Origin: Thamnidium elegans | Lineage: Eukaryota > Mucoromycota > Mucoromycetes > Mucorales > Mucoraceae | Assembly: GCA_025201345.1 (NCBI GenBank) | Contig: JAIXMG010000034.1 | Coordinates: 1 to 64,000 of the forward strand | Reading direction: 5' to 3' | DNA: 64,000 bases | In this document: piece by piece, positions 10,758 to 20,956 of the stretch | Layout: each line of letters begins with the position of its first letter | Position numbering within the stretch: the first letter of the stretch is position 1 | The notes under the pieces: model-generated | Databases searched by the model: none | The model's input: the letters and a program-made list of their open reading frames with translations, nothing else | Told to the model about the DNA's origin: nothing | Program-made: the position numbers and the translations under genes

Positions 10758-11729
10758 TTCGTCTAATTCCAATGGACTCATTTTGTAGGGAGGACGGGAA
10801 ACAGGATCAGCATCGCCAGTGTCAATTAAATGGTGTATACCACGATCAGGTGGAAGACCAGGCAGTTCATCTTTAAAGACAGTAGAGAATTCTTGTACTA
10901 ATTGGCCCCAGTAGTCAGCAGTTTGGAGTTTTGGATTTGTGTACTTGTCATTTTCATCATTGGATTTAATAAAAAATAGAAAGCTTTCACCACCTTTTTT
11001 TATGAGGCGATCAGCTTGTTTATGGCTAATGAGATAACTAAGTTTAGGAAGAGAATGTGAATGTTTCTTTATATTCGTACACGGTTGTAGTTTGACACGT
11101 CCATTATTTAAATACCAAGTATCATTTTCCCAATCTGGAGAAGGTTGAGCTTGCTTTAACCAAGAACGTCCAAGGATGAGATCAAATTTGGTAGGGAAGA
11201 CAAAAGCGGTAATCTTGTTGCAAACACCATTCAAAGTTATATCCATTTCAACTTTATATTCAATTTGTGAGATATTCCCACTAGCAGTTTCGACTTGTCG
11301 ATTATTCACAGGAATAAGTCTTTTTTTATTTACGGACTGGATTACGTGAGGAGAGACATAGTTTTCGCTAGCACCTGAGTCAATAAGTACTTGGAGTTGT
11401 TGAGCACGATAGGAAGCAGGATAAAGAGGTAGAGTTGTGGCAATAGCATTCAGTTCAGTTAGGTATTGTAATTCATCATTTAGTGATTTTGGATACAAAA
11501 TAGGCAGTGTTTCAACAACTATATTTTGAGTTTGGAATTCATCTTCAACTATAGTTTGAGTAGTATAAGGTTTTGGGTTAAGTATAGGGAATTGAGCGCT
11601 ATCTAGTGAAATAGCATTAGAATAAAGGTCAAAATCAATTAAATTTTTATTGTTATCAGGAAAATTATCATCGTTATCTGATTCAAGTAGTTGAACTTCC
11701 TGTTCTTCAACTACGTGGAGTGAAAATCC
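10737..11729 (-). pseudogene. Gyp2 protease and RT N terminus (in -1 frame to Gag)
   Basis: The frame is open from the slippery region at 11729 to a stop at 10737. It contains the retropepsin site VLIDSGASENYVSP and the second motif LILGRSWL, then the tether leading to RT ([35 protein letters not shown]). It stops because an A-run at 10748-10755 seems one base too long compared with Gyp6, so RT is out of frame. No ATG is needed: the frame overlaps Gag and is reached by -1 frameshifting at 11687-11729. Confidence 0.8.
11687..11729 (-). promoter_or_regulatory. Gyp2 -1 frameshift region, hairpin kept, heptamer altered
   Basis: On the minus strand GGATTTT (11729-11723) is followed by an 8-nt spacer and the perfect 9-bp hairpin GTAGTTGAA (11714-11706) / TTCAACTAC (11695-11687). 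In Gyp6 the heptamer reads GGGTTTT, so one base differs from the simultaneous-slippage consensus here. Confidence 0.7.
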
Positions 11730-12619
11730 TTCTTGTAATGTTGATCATCCAATCTCTTGATGTCAGACAACCTAGTACGACAATTTCGTTTCAAATGACC
11801 AGTTTTGTGACAGTAATAGCAAGAAGCAGCAGACCCACCAGAATTATTACGAGAATAATTGTTAGTACGATAGTTTTTTTCACGAGAATAACCAGAAGAG
11901 TAATTTTGACTGCGAGAGTAGTTGTTGTTAGGTCTTGAACTTGACCTTTGATAATTTCTATTATCAATAGCATCCAATTCCATGGGATCATCAACCACTT
12001 GTTGTTTAGGGCGTGCCCTAAAAGTAGAACTAGTAGATGAATCTTCTTCATGTTGAGCACTATCAAAAGCTAAAGCTGCATGAATAGCTTCTTTCAAAGT
12101 ATTTGCTTCATATTGACGAATGTGAGAACGCATTTGTTTGTTGACCAAACCTCTAACAAACTTGTCACAACCTTCATCGTCAGTCATACCAGGAATAGCT
12201 AATTTAATATCCATAAAATTGTTAATATAAGTCACCAAGTCACTTGTTTGCTTTAATATAGCTAAACGATCACGAGCAATTCTGACAGAATTATCAGGTC
12301 TAAAAAATTCCGTAATTAACCTTTTTAATTCCAACCAAGTAGTAGGGGCTTCATCAGTTAATTCAATGGTTCTAAACCATGCATCAGCCCTATCACGCAA
12401 TAAAGTAGTACCAAATAAATAACTTCTTTCAGCATTCCAGCCTTGAAAGTTTACATATCTTTCAACCGATCTAATCCAACCATCAATTAGAAGTGCGTCT
12501 CTTGTACCATCATAAGTATTAGGTTCTTTCACCCTAATTTGTTTGTTATCACCCAAAGCCGTAGTGAACCTCTTTATAAGTTCAGCCATTTCATTATTGT
12601 AATCTTCTTTTCCTGTCAT
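11711..12619 (-). CDS. Gyp2 Gag
   Basis: A 302-residue frame from ATG at 12619. It has the retrotransposon Gag core (STYDGTRDALLIDGWIRS near the N terminus, then RADAWFRTIEL, LITEFFRPDN, KFVRGLVNKQMRSH), an Arg/Asn/Ser-rich linker, and near the C terminus a CCHC zinc knuckle CYYCHKTGHLKRNC for RNA binding. The start is supported by the primer-binding site only 10 bases upstream. The stop overlaps the hairpin that directs -1 entry into protease. Gag forms the particle that packages the element RNA; the frame looks intact although the downstream pol is broken. Confidence 0.88.
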   Translation of the reverse strand: MTGKEDYNNEMAELIKRFTTALGDNKQIRVKEPNTYDGTRDALLIDGWIRSVERYVNFQGWNAERSYLFGTTLLRDRADAWFRTIELTDEAPTTWLELKRLITEFFRPDNSVRIARDRLAILKQTSDLVTYINNFMDIKLAIPGMTDDEGCDKFVRGLVNKQMRSHIRQYEANTLKEAIHAALAFDSAQHEEDSSTSSTFRARPKQQVVDDPMELDAIDNRNYQRSSSRPNNNYSRSQNYSSGYSREKNYRTNNYSRNNSGGSAASCYYCHKTGHLKRNCRTRLSDIKRLDDQHYKKDFHST

Positions 12620-12628
12620 CTTGAGAAA

Positions 12629-12640
12629 CTGGTGCTACCA
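12629..12640 (-). other. Gyp2 primer-binding site
   Basis: TGGTAGCACCAG on the minus strand, two bases inside the 5' LTR, identical to the sites of Gyp3-Gyp6. Confidence 0.78.
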
Positions 12641-12642
12641 AA

Positions 12643-13152
12643 TGTAAGTTTTGTAATAGTATTTATAGTAATTTAAGTGTAATTGATTCAACTCTCAGTG
12701 GTTAATCAATTAAGTAAGTAGTTATGTCAAATAGAAGATAATGTTTTATTAATCATTCAAGAGGGGTATTTATAGTTAAGTGGGATAATGGTATTAGTAA
12801 TAAAGAATATATAAATAGTAAAGTAATATGATAATCATAAGTAGCATGATTATCATAATGAGTATTTGTAATGTGTGCATCTGTTAAATATTCGGGAAAG
12901 AGGAATTAGGAATAACATTGAATACTTGAAGAGGTGACATTTATTCGTTACTGTTTAGCCTTTTTCCTTTTTAGATTATTCTTGATAGATGGTACAAACT
13001 TCCTTTTTTGGACCTTAGTCTTCTTAAGCCTAAGCTCGATTTCAACCGGGATATCCATGAGGTCTTCATCTTGATCCGGACAAACCGGACTGTTGCGGTC
13101 CGGACTATTAACTTCCGGGGCATCCAACCCATCTGCCTTTTTCAGATTGACA
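12643..13152 (-). repeat. Gyp2 5' LTR (510 bp)
   Basis: Same borders and same length as the 3' LTR. Its outer end (13152) is followed by GAAA and the tRNA-Met gene. Confidence 0.9.
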
Positions 13153-13162
13153 GAAAGAGCAT

Positions 13163-13235
13163 GCTTCCTTGGCTCAGTCGGTAGAGCGTTAGTCTCATAA
13201 TCTGAAGGTCGCCAGTTCGATCCTGGCAGGGAGCA
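13163..13235 (+). tRNA. tRNA-Met (CAT), elongator type
   Basis: A 73-nt cloverleaf without intron or encoded CCA. The acceptor stem GCTTCCT pairs with AGGGAGC (one G-U). The D arm is GCTC...GAGC, the anticodon loop CTCATAA gives CAT, and the T arm GCCAG-TTCGATC-CTGGC is perfect. The internal promoter boxes are canonical. One anticodon-stem pair (T-T next to the loop) is mismatched. An oligo-T terminator follows immediately. Gypsy elements abut it upstream (10 bases) and downstream (75 bases). Confidence 0.95.
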
Positions 13236-13240
13236 TTTTT
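13236..13240 (+). terminator. RNA polymerase III terminator of tRNA-Met
   Basis: Five T residues directly after the discriminator base. Confidence 0.8.
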
Positions 13241-13310
13241 GTTTTTACTTTCACTATTCTTTTAGTCAAAATTGTATCTCAATTTTGTATTACTTTATTT
13301 TCATATATAA

Positions 13311-13451
13311 TGTCAGAGTTATTTTAATAGACAATACTTTTAGTTGTAAATATATAGTGGTAAAAAGATGACCTTTTATTGAGTTTATATTTTAAAGTAA
13401 TTTATATCTAAATTGAAGTAGTACACAGCTTATTCTATTTTAGCTGTGACA
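13311..13451 (-). repeat. Gyp3 3' LTR (141 bp)
   Basis: Runs TGTCACAG...CTCTGACA on the minus strand and matches 18646-18786 base for base by eye. It is unusually short for a gypsy LTR. Confidence 0.92.
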
Positions 13452-13464
13452 ATATCCCCTCCCT
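13452..13464 (-). other. Gyp3 polypurine tract
   Basis: AGGGAGGGGATAT on the minus strand abuts the 3' LTR; the same tract precedes the 3' LTR position in Gyp4. Confidence 0.78.
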
Positions 13465-13668
13465 AAAGTTTTACTAGTCTAAAGTCAAGTGTTGGATAAC
13501 AGAGGAAAAAAAAAAAATACAAAAGATTAGGTTAGAGTGATAATATAATGAAGAGTAAAGAATCTTTGAGTATTGTTTTGATAATAAATTGCTGTTTGAT
13601 TGAATTAATTTGACTGAATTGAATTTTTGTTTTTTTTTTTTTTTTTTTTTTTTATAGTTGTTTCATTG

Positions 13669-16600
13669 TTATTGTGCTCTTGCAATACGTGGAATATACC
13701 AACTAGTTGTTAAGTTGTTATTATTGATTGATATTGGTTTTAATCGGTCTGTATGTACCCATGAGTTATAAACTTTTCCTTCTAATTCTTTGATCTGGTA
13801 GACATTGAAATCCAGATTGCAGTTAATAATTTGATAAGGTCCCATCCAGTTGTATTCCAGACCTTTTTTAGATTCATGTCGTAATAGTACAAAATCGTTT
13901 TTACTAAATACTTGTGTTTCTTTACCCTTTATTATTTTATCCCATCTTTCCTTATCCTTTATATCTTGGTTCCGTAAATTTTCTTCTGCTAAGAATCTAG
14001 CTTCTCTAAGGTTACGAATACGAGTTAAAGCATCTTCAGTTATCAGGTTGGCATCAAATTCGGTTATATCATTCATATAAGGTCTATGAAAGTCTCCAGG
14101 AATCCTTGGCTGAGTACCATATACGAGGAAAAATGGACTATATCCCGTTGTAGTATGTTTTCGAATACGGCAAGCAAACGTAACTGTATCAATATATTCG
14201 TCCCAGCTATGAACATCACCATTAACATACTTCTTTAACATATTCTTGATTACTTGGTTAAGTCTTTCACACTTTGAATTACTTCTTGGATGAAAAGCAC
14301 TCGTAAAGGTATGCTTTGACCTGATTTTATTCATGTATTGCTTCAATACTTTAGACATAAAGTTGGCACCTCTATCTGTAAAGATCTCTACGGGGTTACC
14401 AAATTTTAGTACAATTTCTTCATATATAAATCGTACGATTTCATCACCAGTTGCATTTTTTAATGCACGTATAATAGGCCAATTAGTCGAATAATCAACA
14501 GCCACAAGTATCCATCTATTTTCATTTTTTGTTGTTGGTAATTCTCCTATAAAATCAAGATGCCAACGCGAAAAAGCAGGAAGAATATCAAGAGGTTTCA
14601 TTGGTGAATGGTGAATATTCTTTTCCGAACGACTTGCGAGTTGACATTGAGCACAGGATTTCAAGTATTCAATTATATCTTGTTGTATACCCGGCCACCA
14701 AATTCTATTTTTTAATTGGTGGTATATTGACAGTTGACTAAGATGACCGTATGCTATGTGGAAATTGTTAATAAAATCAGCACGTTGATGAAAAGGTATA
14801 AACTTTAATTCCATGCTTTCATTTGTTTTTGAATTTTTGATTAGTTTATATATATGTTGATTTTTGACTATAAATTTTTCTTTGTTTTGTTGGAGTTCTT
14901 TCTGTAGTAGTTGAGGCCATTGGTTTTCATTACGAAAATATTGTAAGGGCCAGTCTTGAATAGGGTCATCCCTGATTGACTGAACTGGTTTACTTAAAGA
15001 ATGTTTAGTATTATTATTGTTATTATTAATTTCAGAGTTATATAAATATTTTGGTTGTACTGATGTGGATGCAGGATTGCAATCGGGTCCATCGCGACGA
15101 GATAATAAATCGGGTATAATATTCTCTTTACCAGGTTTATATTGAATATTAGGGTTATATAATTCTATTTCTGACATCCATCGTACTAAACGAGGTACTG
15201 GATGTTTTTGATCTCTGTAATATTTAAGTGGGAGATGGTCAGTATATACAACATAATCTTTACCATCAATGAAACATCTCCATTTTCTTAATGCAATCAG
15301 AATGGCTAACATTTCACGTTCCTGAGCGGGGTATACTCTTTCTTCTTTACTATATCTTTTACTTTCAAAAGCCAATGGTTTCCAATTATTATCTTGATCT
15401 TGTTGAAGTAACACCGCACCTGCCGTAAAATCAGAGCTATCACATTCAATTCGGAATGGTTTGTTCATATCTGGAGTAAGTAATATTGGAGCAGAGGACA
15501 ATTTTTGTTTTAATAAATCGAAAGCATTTTGACATTGTGGTGTCCATTCTATAGCACGTGTTTTATAACCAGTACCCGCCGTTAAATCTGTAAGGGGAGA
15601 CGCAATATGCGCAAACTTTGGAATGAATCTGCGATAATATTGGGTAAGCCCAAGGAATTGACGTACTTGTTGAACATTAGTGGAAATAGGCCATAAACTA
15701 ATAGCTTCTGTTTTTTGTTGCGAAGGAGAGATACCATTTTTTGATATATGATAACCTAAAAATGTCAGTTCTTTCATATTGAAATGTGATTTCTTTATAT
15801 TTATAACAAATTTAGCTTCATCAAGTTTTTGTAAAACCTGTTTTACATGCTCTTTGTGTTCACTTTCATTTTTTGAATATACTAATAAATCATCAACATA
15901 TATTATTACAAATTTATCTACGAATGACTTCAGAACTTTGTTGATGACATCTTGAAAATATGGACCAGAATTCTTTAATCCAAAAGGGGCAACTAAAAAT
16001 CTATGCTGACCGAAACGATGCGATATTGTTGCTTTCATTGAATCTGATTCAGATAAACGAACTTGATTAAAAGCTCCAATTAAATCAATTTGTGAGAAAC
16101 AAGTACTGTTATGCAATTGATCCAGACACTCATCTATTCTTGGTATTGGTATTCTTTGAGCAATGGTAATTTTGTTAATACTGCGAAAATCACAACACAT
16201 TCTTAATTTTGGTGTTCCATCAGCGTTATTTGATCCTGCTTTTCGAACAAATAAAATAGGGAACCCATAAGGTGATGCAGTTGGTACTATCAACCCTTTT
16301 TCTTCTAAATTCATTAATTGCTTTTTGAGTTCCGCTAATTCTAGAGGACTCATTCGATACGGTTGGTGAAAAATAGGAGGAGCGTCTTTAGGGTCAGTTA
16401 CAATTATATCTCTGGTATGTCTATTCGGTGGTAATTCAGTTATTTCGCCTTTGAATGCATAAGGAAATAATTTTGCAAATTCTTCTTTCCATTCTTTATC
16501 AAGTTGAATGTCTTTCATATCAATAGGTGATATTGGTGTAATTGTTGCGTGGTTACCTGTACTTTCATCTATAAAATTTACTACAAAACATTCAGTTATT

Positions 16601-16815
16601 TGGTCTTTTTTAAGCCATCTAGCTACTTGCGTAGCTGATGCTAGATAATCAATATTAGTTGTCTCCTTTGTTTTTAATTGTGGATTAATTGTATTGATAT
16701 TATGTAATGCTTTTGGCGGTGATACAGGATATATTTTGGTGACAATAGTTGTATTTTTATCAGTAACTTCCCATGTGTCATCAAACCAGTCAGGTTTAGG
16801 CTTAGTTTCTTTCAA
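13669..16815 (-). CDS. Gyp3 RT-RNase H-integrase polyprotein
   Basis: An uninterrupted 1048-residue frame. RT covers roughly residues 140-340 with YVDD at 306-309. RNase H has Asp459, Glu484 and Asp526 (YTDHLPLKYY). Integrase shows the zinc module H686-x4-H691...C721-x2-C724 and a DD35E core: Asp754 in WHLDFIG, Asp814 in FTDRGANF, Glu850. A GPY-type C-terminal module (NWMGPYQII, SWVHTDRLKP) ends the protein; no chromodomain is seen. Upstream, the frame is separated from Gag-protease by one extra base within protease, so translation may need recoding or help in trans. The first ATG is probably not the true start: the frame continues Gag-Pro. Confidence 0.9.
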   Translation of the reverse strand: MKETKPKPDWFDDTWEVTDKNTTIVTKIYPVSPPKALHNINTINPQLKTKETTNIDYLASATQVARWLKKDQITECFVVNFIDESTGNHATITPISPIDMKDIQLDKEWKEEFAKLFPYAFKGEITELPPNRHTRDIIVTDPKDAPPIFHQPYRMSPLELAELKKQLMNLEEKGLIVPTASPYGFPILFVRKAGSNNADGTPKLRMCCDFRSINKITIAQRIPIPRIDECLDQLHNSTCFSQIDLIGAFNQVRLSESDSMKATISHRFGQHRFLVAPFGLKNSGPYFQDVINKVLKSFVDKFVIIYVDDLLVYSKNESEHKEHVKQVLQKLDEAKFVINIKKSHFNMKELTFLGYHISKNGISPSQQKTEAISLWPISTNVQQVRQFLGLTQYYRRFIPKFAHIASPLTDLTAGTGYKTRAIEWTPQCQNAFDLLKQKLSSAPILLTPDMNKPFRIECDSSDFTAGAVLLQQDQDNNWKPLAFESKRYSKEERVYPAQEREMLAILIALRKWRCFIDGKDYVVYTDHLPLKYYRDQKHPVPRLVRWMSEIELYNPNIQYKPGKENIIPDLLSRRDGPDCNPASTSVQPKYLYNSEINNNNNNTKHSLSKPVQSIRDDPIQDWPLQYFRNENQWPQLLQKELQQNKEKFIVKNQHIYKLIKNSKTNESMELKFIPFHQRADFINNFHIAYGHLSQLSIYHQLKNRIWWPGIQQDIIEYLKSCAQCQLASRSEKNIHHSPMKPLDILPAFSRWHLDFIGELPTTKNENRWILVAVDYSTNWPIIRALKNATGDEIVRFIYEEIVLKFGNPVEIFTDRGANFMSKVLKQYMNKIRSKHTFTSAFHPRSNSKCERLNQVIKNMLKKYVNGDVHSWDEYIDTVTFACRIRKHTTTGYSPFFLVYGTQPRIPGDFHRPYMNDITEFDANLITEDALTRIRNLREARFLAEENLRNQDIKDKERWDKIIKGKETQVFSKNDFVLLRHESKKGLEYNWMGPYQIINCNLDFNVYQIKELEGKVYNSWVHTDRLKPISINNNNLTTSWYIPRIARAQ

Positions 16816-16939
16816 CCAGTTACGACCGAGGATAATATCAAATTTTGATTCAAAAACATATGCAGTGATTACTTCTTGGTGTTCATGGTTATTTCCTAAA
16901 AATAATCTAAAAGTAATTTTTTTGTTTATGTTCGTCTTG

Positions 16940-18598
16940 TTACCATCTGCAGTTTTGTACTGCCTGATTGACTACTTCCCTTTCTGTCAAAGCGTGCGAA
17001 AGTAATTTAGGATGTACATAATTTGTACTGGCACCACTGTCGATTAATATTTTGAAATTAGATCCACCCACCATAGTTTTGTATAAAGGTAACGCATTGG
17101 ATGAATTATCAACATTGTTTAAAAATGACTTTTCAGCAGATGACAAAGTATGTGTTTCCGGCGCAATGTTAGGTGACAATATAGGATAAGAGTAGTAGTC
17201 TTGATTATCACAAGATGATAGATCAATTAGGTTTTTATTATCGTTATCATTGTTAGTATTAGTTTGATAACTATTTGTGTTATTGCTTAATGGATCATAA
17301 CTATCTAATAATGCGTTGATCTGCTGACGAAAATTGTTAGGTTTTCGGTAGTTATTATTATTATTAGTGCTGTAATTATTAGTAGTATTACTATTATAAT
17401 TATTGCGAGGTTTTTGTGTACGATAGTCACTACGATTATTTCGTTTAGATTGAAAAATACCTCTATCCTCATCCCATTTTTTATTTCTACATTCAGCCTT
17501 TTTATGTCCAATCTTATCGCAATAAAAACAGTTATTATTACTTCTTTGTCCAGAACTATTGTTGTTAGAACCTTGTTGTTGCTTTAATAAATTTAGAAGT
17601 AGTTGATTTTGTTTTTTAATTTCAATAACCGATAAATCCATGGGATCATCGATAGCTGATGTTGTTGGGTTAAAACTATTTGTTGATTTACCATATTGTG
17701 TGGCAGACTCAAACGTTCGTGCACAATGAAACATACTTTCTAAATCAATGGGGTCTTTTAGTAATATATGTGCCCTAGCACGATCTTTCAATCCTCTTGC
17801 AAACTTATCCATAGCTTCATCTTCTGTGATATCTAATTCGAGTAATACATCTTGAAATTCTTTAATGTAATGTTGTACAGATGAAGTTTGTTTTAACTCA
17901 AATAATCTATCTCTTGTTGATTGTAATGTATACTTTGGTTTGAATTCCATATCCATACTAATTTTAAATACTTCCCAGTCGGATAAATCGTGAGAAGATC
18001 GTTGCGCCATACGGTAGTACCATAATCGAGCATGATCTGTTAATAATGATATCGCATAGGATACCCAACGCGCTCTTTCAAAATTATAAAAACTTAAATA
18101 ATGTTCCACCGAAGTGTACCAATTATTTATTTTTGTAATATCTCTACTACCATCATATGTAGGGGGGGTAGGAATTCGTACTTGATTACTGAATTGTTGT
18201 TGATGTTGTTGTGGTTGTTGCTGCTGTTGTTGTATAGCTGCAGAAATTAAACGTAAAACTTCTTCTTCAGAGAAAGTTTTATTACTTGTTGTTGTTGAAT
18301 TATTTTCTGTATTCATTTCAATATCTTCTTCTATTACAGTGTTTTTATTTTTATTTTTATATACTTTGAATTGATCTATTAATGTTCTTGATCCTTGATA
18401 TATTGTTACTTTTTCTGATTTTGTATAATTTATGTATGTTTTTGGTGTATCTATTAAAATTCCTCTGGATGTTATAAATTCCACTAATTCCTTTTGCTCT
18501 TCTGGTTTTAACTTTCTTTTTGCTGATTTAATTATTTCTTGAATGATGTGTGTCGGATGATCCAGTATTTCTTTCTGAATACAGTCGTCTGATGACAT
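16940..18598 (-). CDS. Gyp3 Gag-protease (frame ends inside protease)
   Basis: A 552-residue frame from ATG at 18598, 33 bases after the primer-binding site. It contains a Gln-rich tract, the Gag core (TPPTYDGSRD, RARLWYYRMAQ-like HARLWYYRM, KFARGLKDRARAHI), a CCHC knuckle CFYCDKIGHKKAEC, Asn-rich linkers and the retropepsin active site ILIDSGASTNY (Asp520). In Gyp5 this frame continues through the rest of protease, showing that the family normally makes one Gag-Pro-Pol polyprotein. Here AVQNCRW-stop results from one inserted base compared with Gyp5; Gyp4 has the same insertion. Confidence 0.88.
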   Translation of the reverse strand: MSSDDCIQKEILDHPTHIIQEIIKSAKRKLKPEEQKELVEFITSRGILIDTPKTYINYTKSEKVTIYQGSRTLIDQFKVYKNKNKNTVIEEDIEMNTENNSTTTSNKTFSEEEVLRLISAAIQQQQQQPQQHQQQFSNQVRIPTPPTYDGSRDITKINNWYTSVEHYLSFYNFERARWVSYAISLLTDHARLWYYRMAQRSSHDLSDWEVFKISMDMEFKPKYTLQSTRDRLFELKQTSSVQHYIKEFQDVLLELDITEDEAMDKFARGLKDRARAHILLKDPIDLESMFHCARTFESATQYGKSTNSFNPTTSAIDDPMDLSVIEIKKQNQLLLNLLKQQQGSNNNSSGQRSNNNCFYCDKIGHKKAECRNKKWDEDRGIFQSKRNNRSDYRTQKPRNNYNSNTTNNYSTNNNNNYRKPNNFRQQINALLDSYDPLSNNTNSYQTNTNNDNDNKNLIDLSSCDNQDYYSYPILSPNIAPETHTLSSAEKSFLNNVDNSSNALPLYKTMVGGSNFKILIDSGASTNYVHPKLLSHALTEREVVNQAVQNCRW

Positions 18599-18631
18599 TC
18601 ACAATACTTAGTTAATTTGTGTTTTTAACTA

Positions 18632-18643
18632 CTGGTGCTACCA
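18632..18643 (-). other. Gyp3 primer-binding site
   Basis: TGGTAGCACCAG on the minus strand, two bases after the LTR end. Confidence 0.78.
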
Positions 18644-18645
18644 AT

Positions 18646-18786
18646 TGTCAGAGTTATTTTAATAGACAATACTTTTAGTTGTAAATATATAGTGGTAAAA
18701 AGATGACCTTTTATTGAGTTTATATTTTAAAGTAATTTATATCTAAATTGAAGTAGTACACAGCTTATTCTATTTTAGCTGTGACA
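18646..18786 (-). repeat. Gyp3 5' LTR (141 bp)
   Basis: Same sequence and borders as 13311-13451. Outside it, 18787-18831 is a short unannotated piece of older sequence ending at the Mer-B terminus. Confidence 0.92.
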
Positions 18787-19369
18787 ATAAATCATATTCT
18801 ATTGCAATTAATAAAAAGGGAACTCTTTTACGGCTAATATTTAAGATAGGTCCCAGCTAATAACTATTGGAGTAATGATAGTAGGAGTCTGAAATTTTGC
18901 AGAGAGATGCGTAAAAATTCTACGCAACCACCTAGATTGGTTTGGAAGCCCGATGTAAATTTTTGATGGAGAACAGTCACAAAAACTAGATATAGCCTAC
19001 AATATGGCACTTTTCGGTTAATAACTTTCACAAAGGTAAATATTAGAACGTGAAAGCTTGGTAACGTTTTCATAACAATTTACTCTACATGTTTTCACAA
19101 TTTAAAGTGGTTTAAGCAAGAATTGAGCTTGTGATATCTCATATACTGCACAGTATAGTCTACTACGTATATAGTATAGATGTGCCGTACATATATCGAT
19201 CTAAAAAATGTTTCTAACTTCTATCTATCTGATATTATCTAATCTAAAAAGCTCAAATGTGCCAATAATAACAAGAGTCATTATTTATTACAAGTATAAA
19301 AGTGTGGGTTTTATAAAAAAGTTTATTAATGTAAGAAAAAAAGTGAAACCAATATTAAAGTAGTTTATA

Positions 19370-20956
19370 TTAGCGATTGTTTCTACTAGGTCTACTATTA
19401 TAACGAATCTGAGTAGGAGTGGTAGTAGTACTACTGGTACTAGTATTAGTAACATTTTCTCTAACTACGGAAGGCTGAAATGAAGGTGAAAGAGTGAGTC
19501 CCTCATTTGGATTTGAGCTACCTTCTTCGGGAACCCAATCTTCATCGTCGGTATCATAGTCACTTTCTTCTTCAGAATTATAATTATCCTCAAATTCATA
19601 TGGTTGAGCTTCCACCTCTACTTCTTGCTCCTCATCCCATGCTTCAGCTCGCGTAATAAAACTATCAAAACTACCTAAAGTGCTAGATAAACTTTCCAAT
19701 TGGACCTCGCGGATACACCTTTCCATTCCTGTAATAAGACCAAGGCCTTGATTCTCTCTTCTCCACAAAATTTCCAAAAGTTTTCCAGGACAATCCTTAA
19801 TAGTACGGTTACGAGGATGAATAAACCGTTTCATGGGTGTCCACAAACCTTCAATCACATTTGTATGGATTAACCCATCCGTTTGGTTACCTCGAACCTG
19901 ATCTTCTGTAGCAAAATTGATTGAATGATTAACTACTTGATGTCTACTGAAGTAGAACCCAGAATAATCAGCCGGAACGACAGTACCATCTTCTCTTATC
20001 AAGTCACTTGGATGAAGACGAGAGTAGGCAGACCAACCATCAGATCGAATTACAGAACCTCTCGCACAATATGCTTGAATAATTGGAAGTAAAGTAGCAG
20101 CAGAACGATTAGGTACAGTGCATACAAATGCTTTACCTGCCTTGTACTTGGGTCTAATTTCATATTGGCCATCTGAGATATATGCCAAATAAGTCTCATC
20201 TGTTTTTATAGCCTCGACCATACCGAAGACCCATACACCTTCAATATGAGAACCACGATTATGCTTGCGCTTACCAAATTTGGACTCATCGATTTGGATG
20301 TGATCACACAATTCATTTGTACCAAGAAGATAGGTGCCATGATACCGGATATAATCTGAATTCATCATTGCTTGACAATCTTTTGAAATTTGGGAAATCG
20401 TAACACCATGAACTTTAATCGTACTATAGATATCATTGGCCTTAGCTGAACGAAAGTATTCCAATAAAATACAATATACGACATTGACTGATTTCTTGCT
20501 ATTGTAAAATATAGTATTTGTAGTAATTGATTCTTGTCTATCGCTGTGAGCATTACGGGGGATTGGATAACGACATCGGTAGTAAAATTGTTTTTTCTGC
20601 ACTCTATATGTTAAAGTCATATCATTTGCACATCCATTAAAGCCACAGACATCGCTTTCTCGGTAAAAAGCGCCGATATTTTCTCTTAAATGGCTATAAA
20701 TATATATGTATAATTTGTCAGAACCAGGTTAAAGTAATAATTGAAGTCTAACTTACGTCCAAGTTGTCTCAGGAGACCCAATAATTCTGGCATCTTCAAT
20801 ACGATCACCAGCGGTAGGTACACGTGTGCCCCAAGCACTAACTACTTGACCAGAGGCACGACCAGGACGACGAGTTTCAGTGGTAACGTTATTTGGTAAA
20901 ATATTTCTAGGACGACCACGACGATTACGACCAGTGTTGACATTGAGAGGTGGCAT
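19370..20956 (-). CDS. Mer-B transposase (ISXO2-like / DDE_Tnp_IS1595 family)
   Basis: Exon 1 is 20757-20956, the intron 20694-20756 (63 nt), exon 2 19370-20693. The predicted 507-residue product is identical to that of Mer-A as far as I can compare: AT-hook-like N terminus, Cys motif, DDE residues Asp202, Asp285 and Glu348, acidic C terminus. Together with full-length termini and a perfect target duplication, this makes Mer-B the best candidate for an autonomous copy in the window. A 161-nt leader intron is predicted at 20986-21146, mirroring Mer-A. Confidence 0.88.

Larger units (their letters stand above)
7227..13152 (-). mobile_element. Gyp2: complete Ty3/gypsy retrotransposon with frameshifted pol
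   Basis: Two 510-bp LTRs (7227-7736 and 12643-13152) look identical by eye and are flanked by the 4-bp duplication GAAA (7223-7226 and 13153-13156). Inside, on the minus strand, are the primer-binding site, Gag, a frameshift hairpin, protease, RT-RNase H-integrase and a polypurine tract. The 5' LTR end lies 10 bases upstream of tRNA-Met. Matching LTRs argue for a young insertion, yet pol has several frame breaks. Confidence 0.92.
13311..18786 (-). mobile_element. Gyp3: complete Ty3/gypsy retrotransposon with 141-bp LTRs
   Basis: Two identical-looking 141-bp LTRs bounded by TGTCA/TGACA flank one Gag-protease frame and one RT-RNase H-integrase frame. The 4-bp target duplication is ATAA (13307-13310 and 18787-18790). 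Between pol and the 3' LTR lie an oligo-T tract (13630-13653) and the polypurine tract. It is nearly the same as Gyp4; Gyp5 is a more diverged relative. Confidence 0.93.

Noticed and set aside
13163..13235. tRNA-Met as part of the retrotransposon
   Set aside because: It lies outside both LTR borders and target duplications of Gyp2 and Gyp3 and folds canonically, so it is a host gene.
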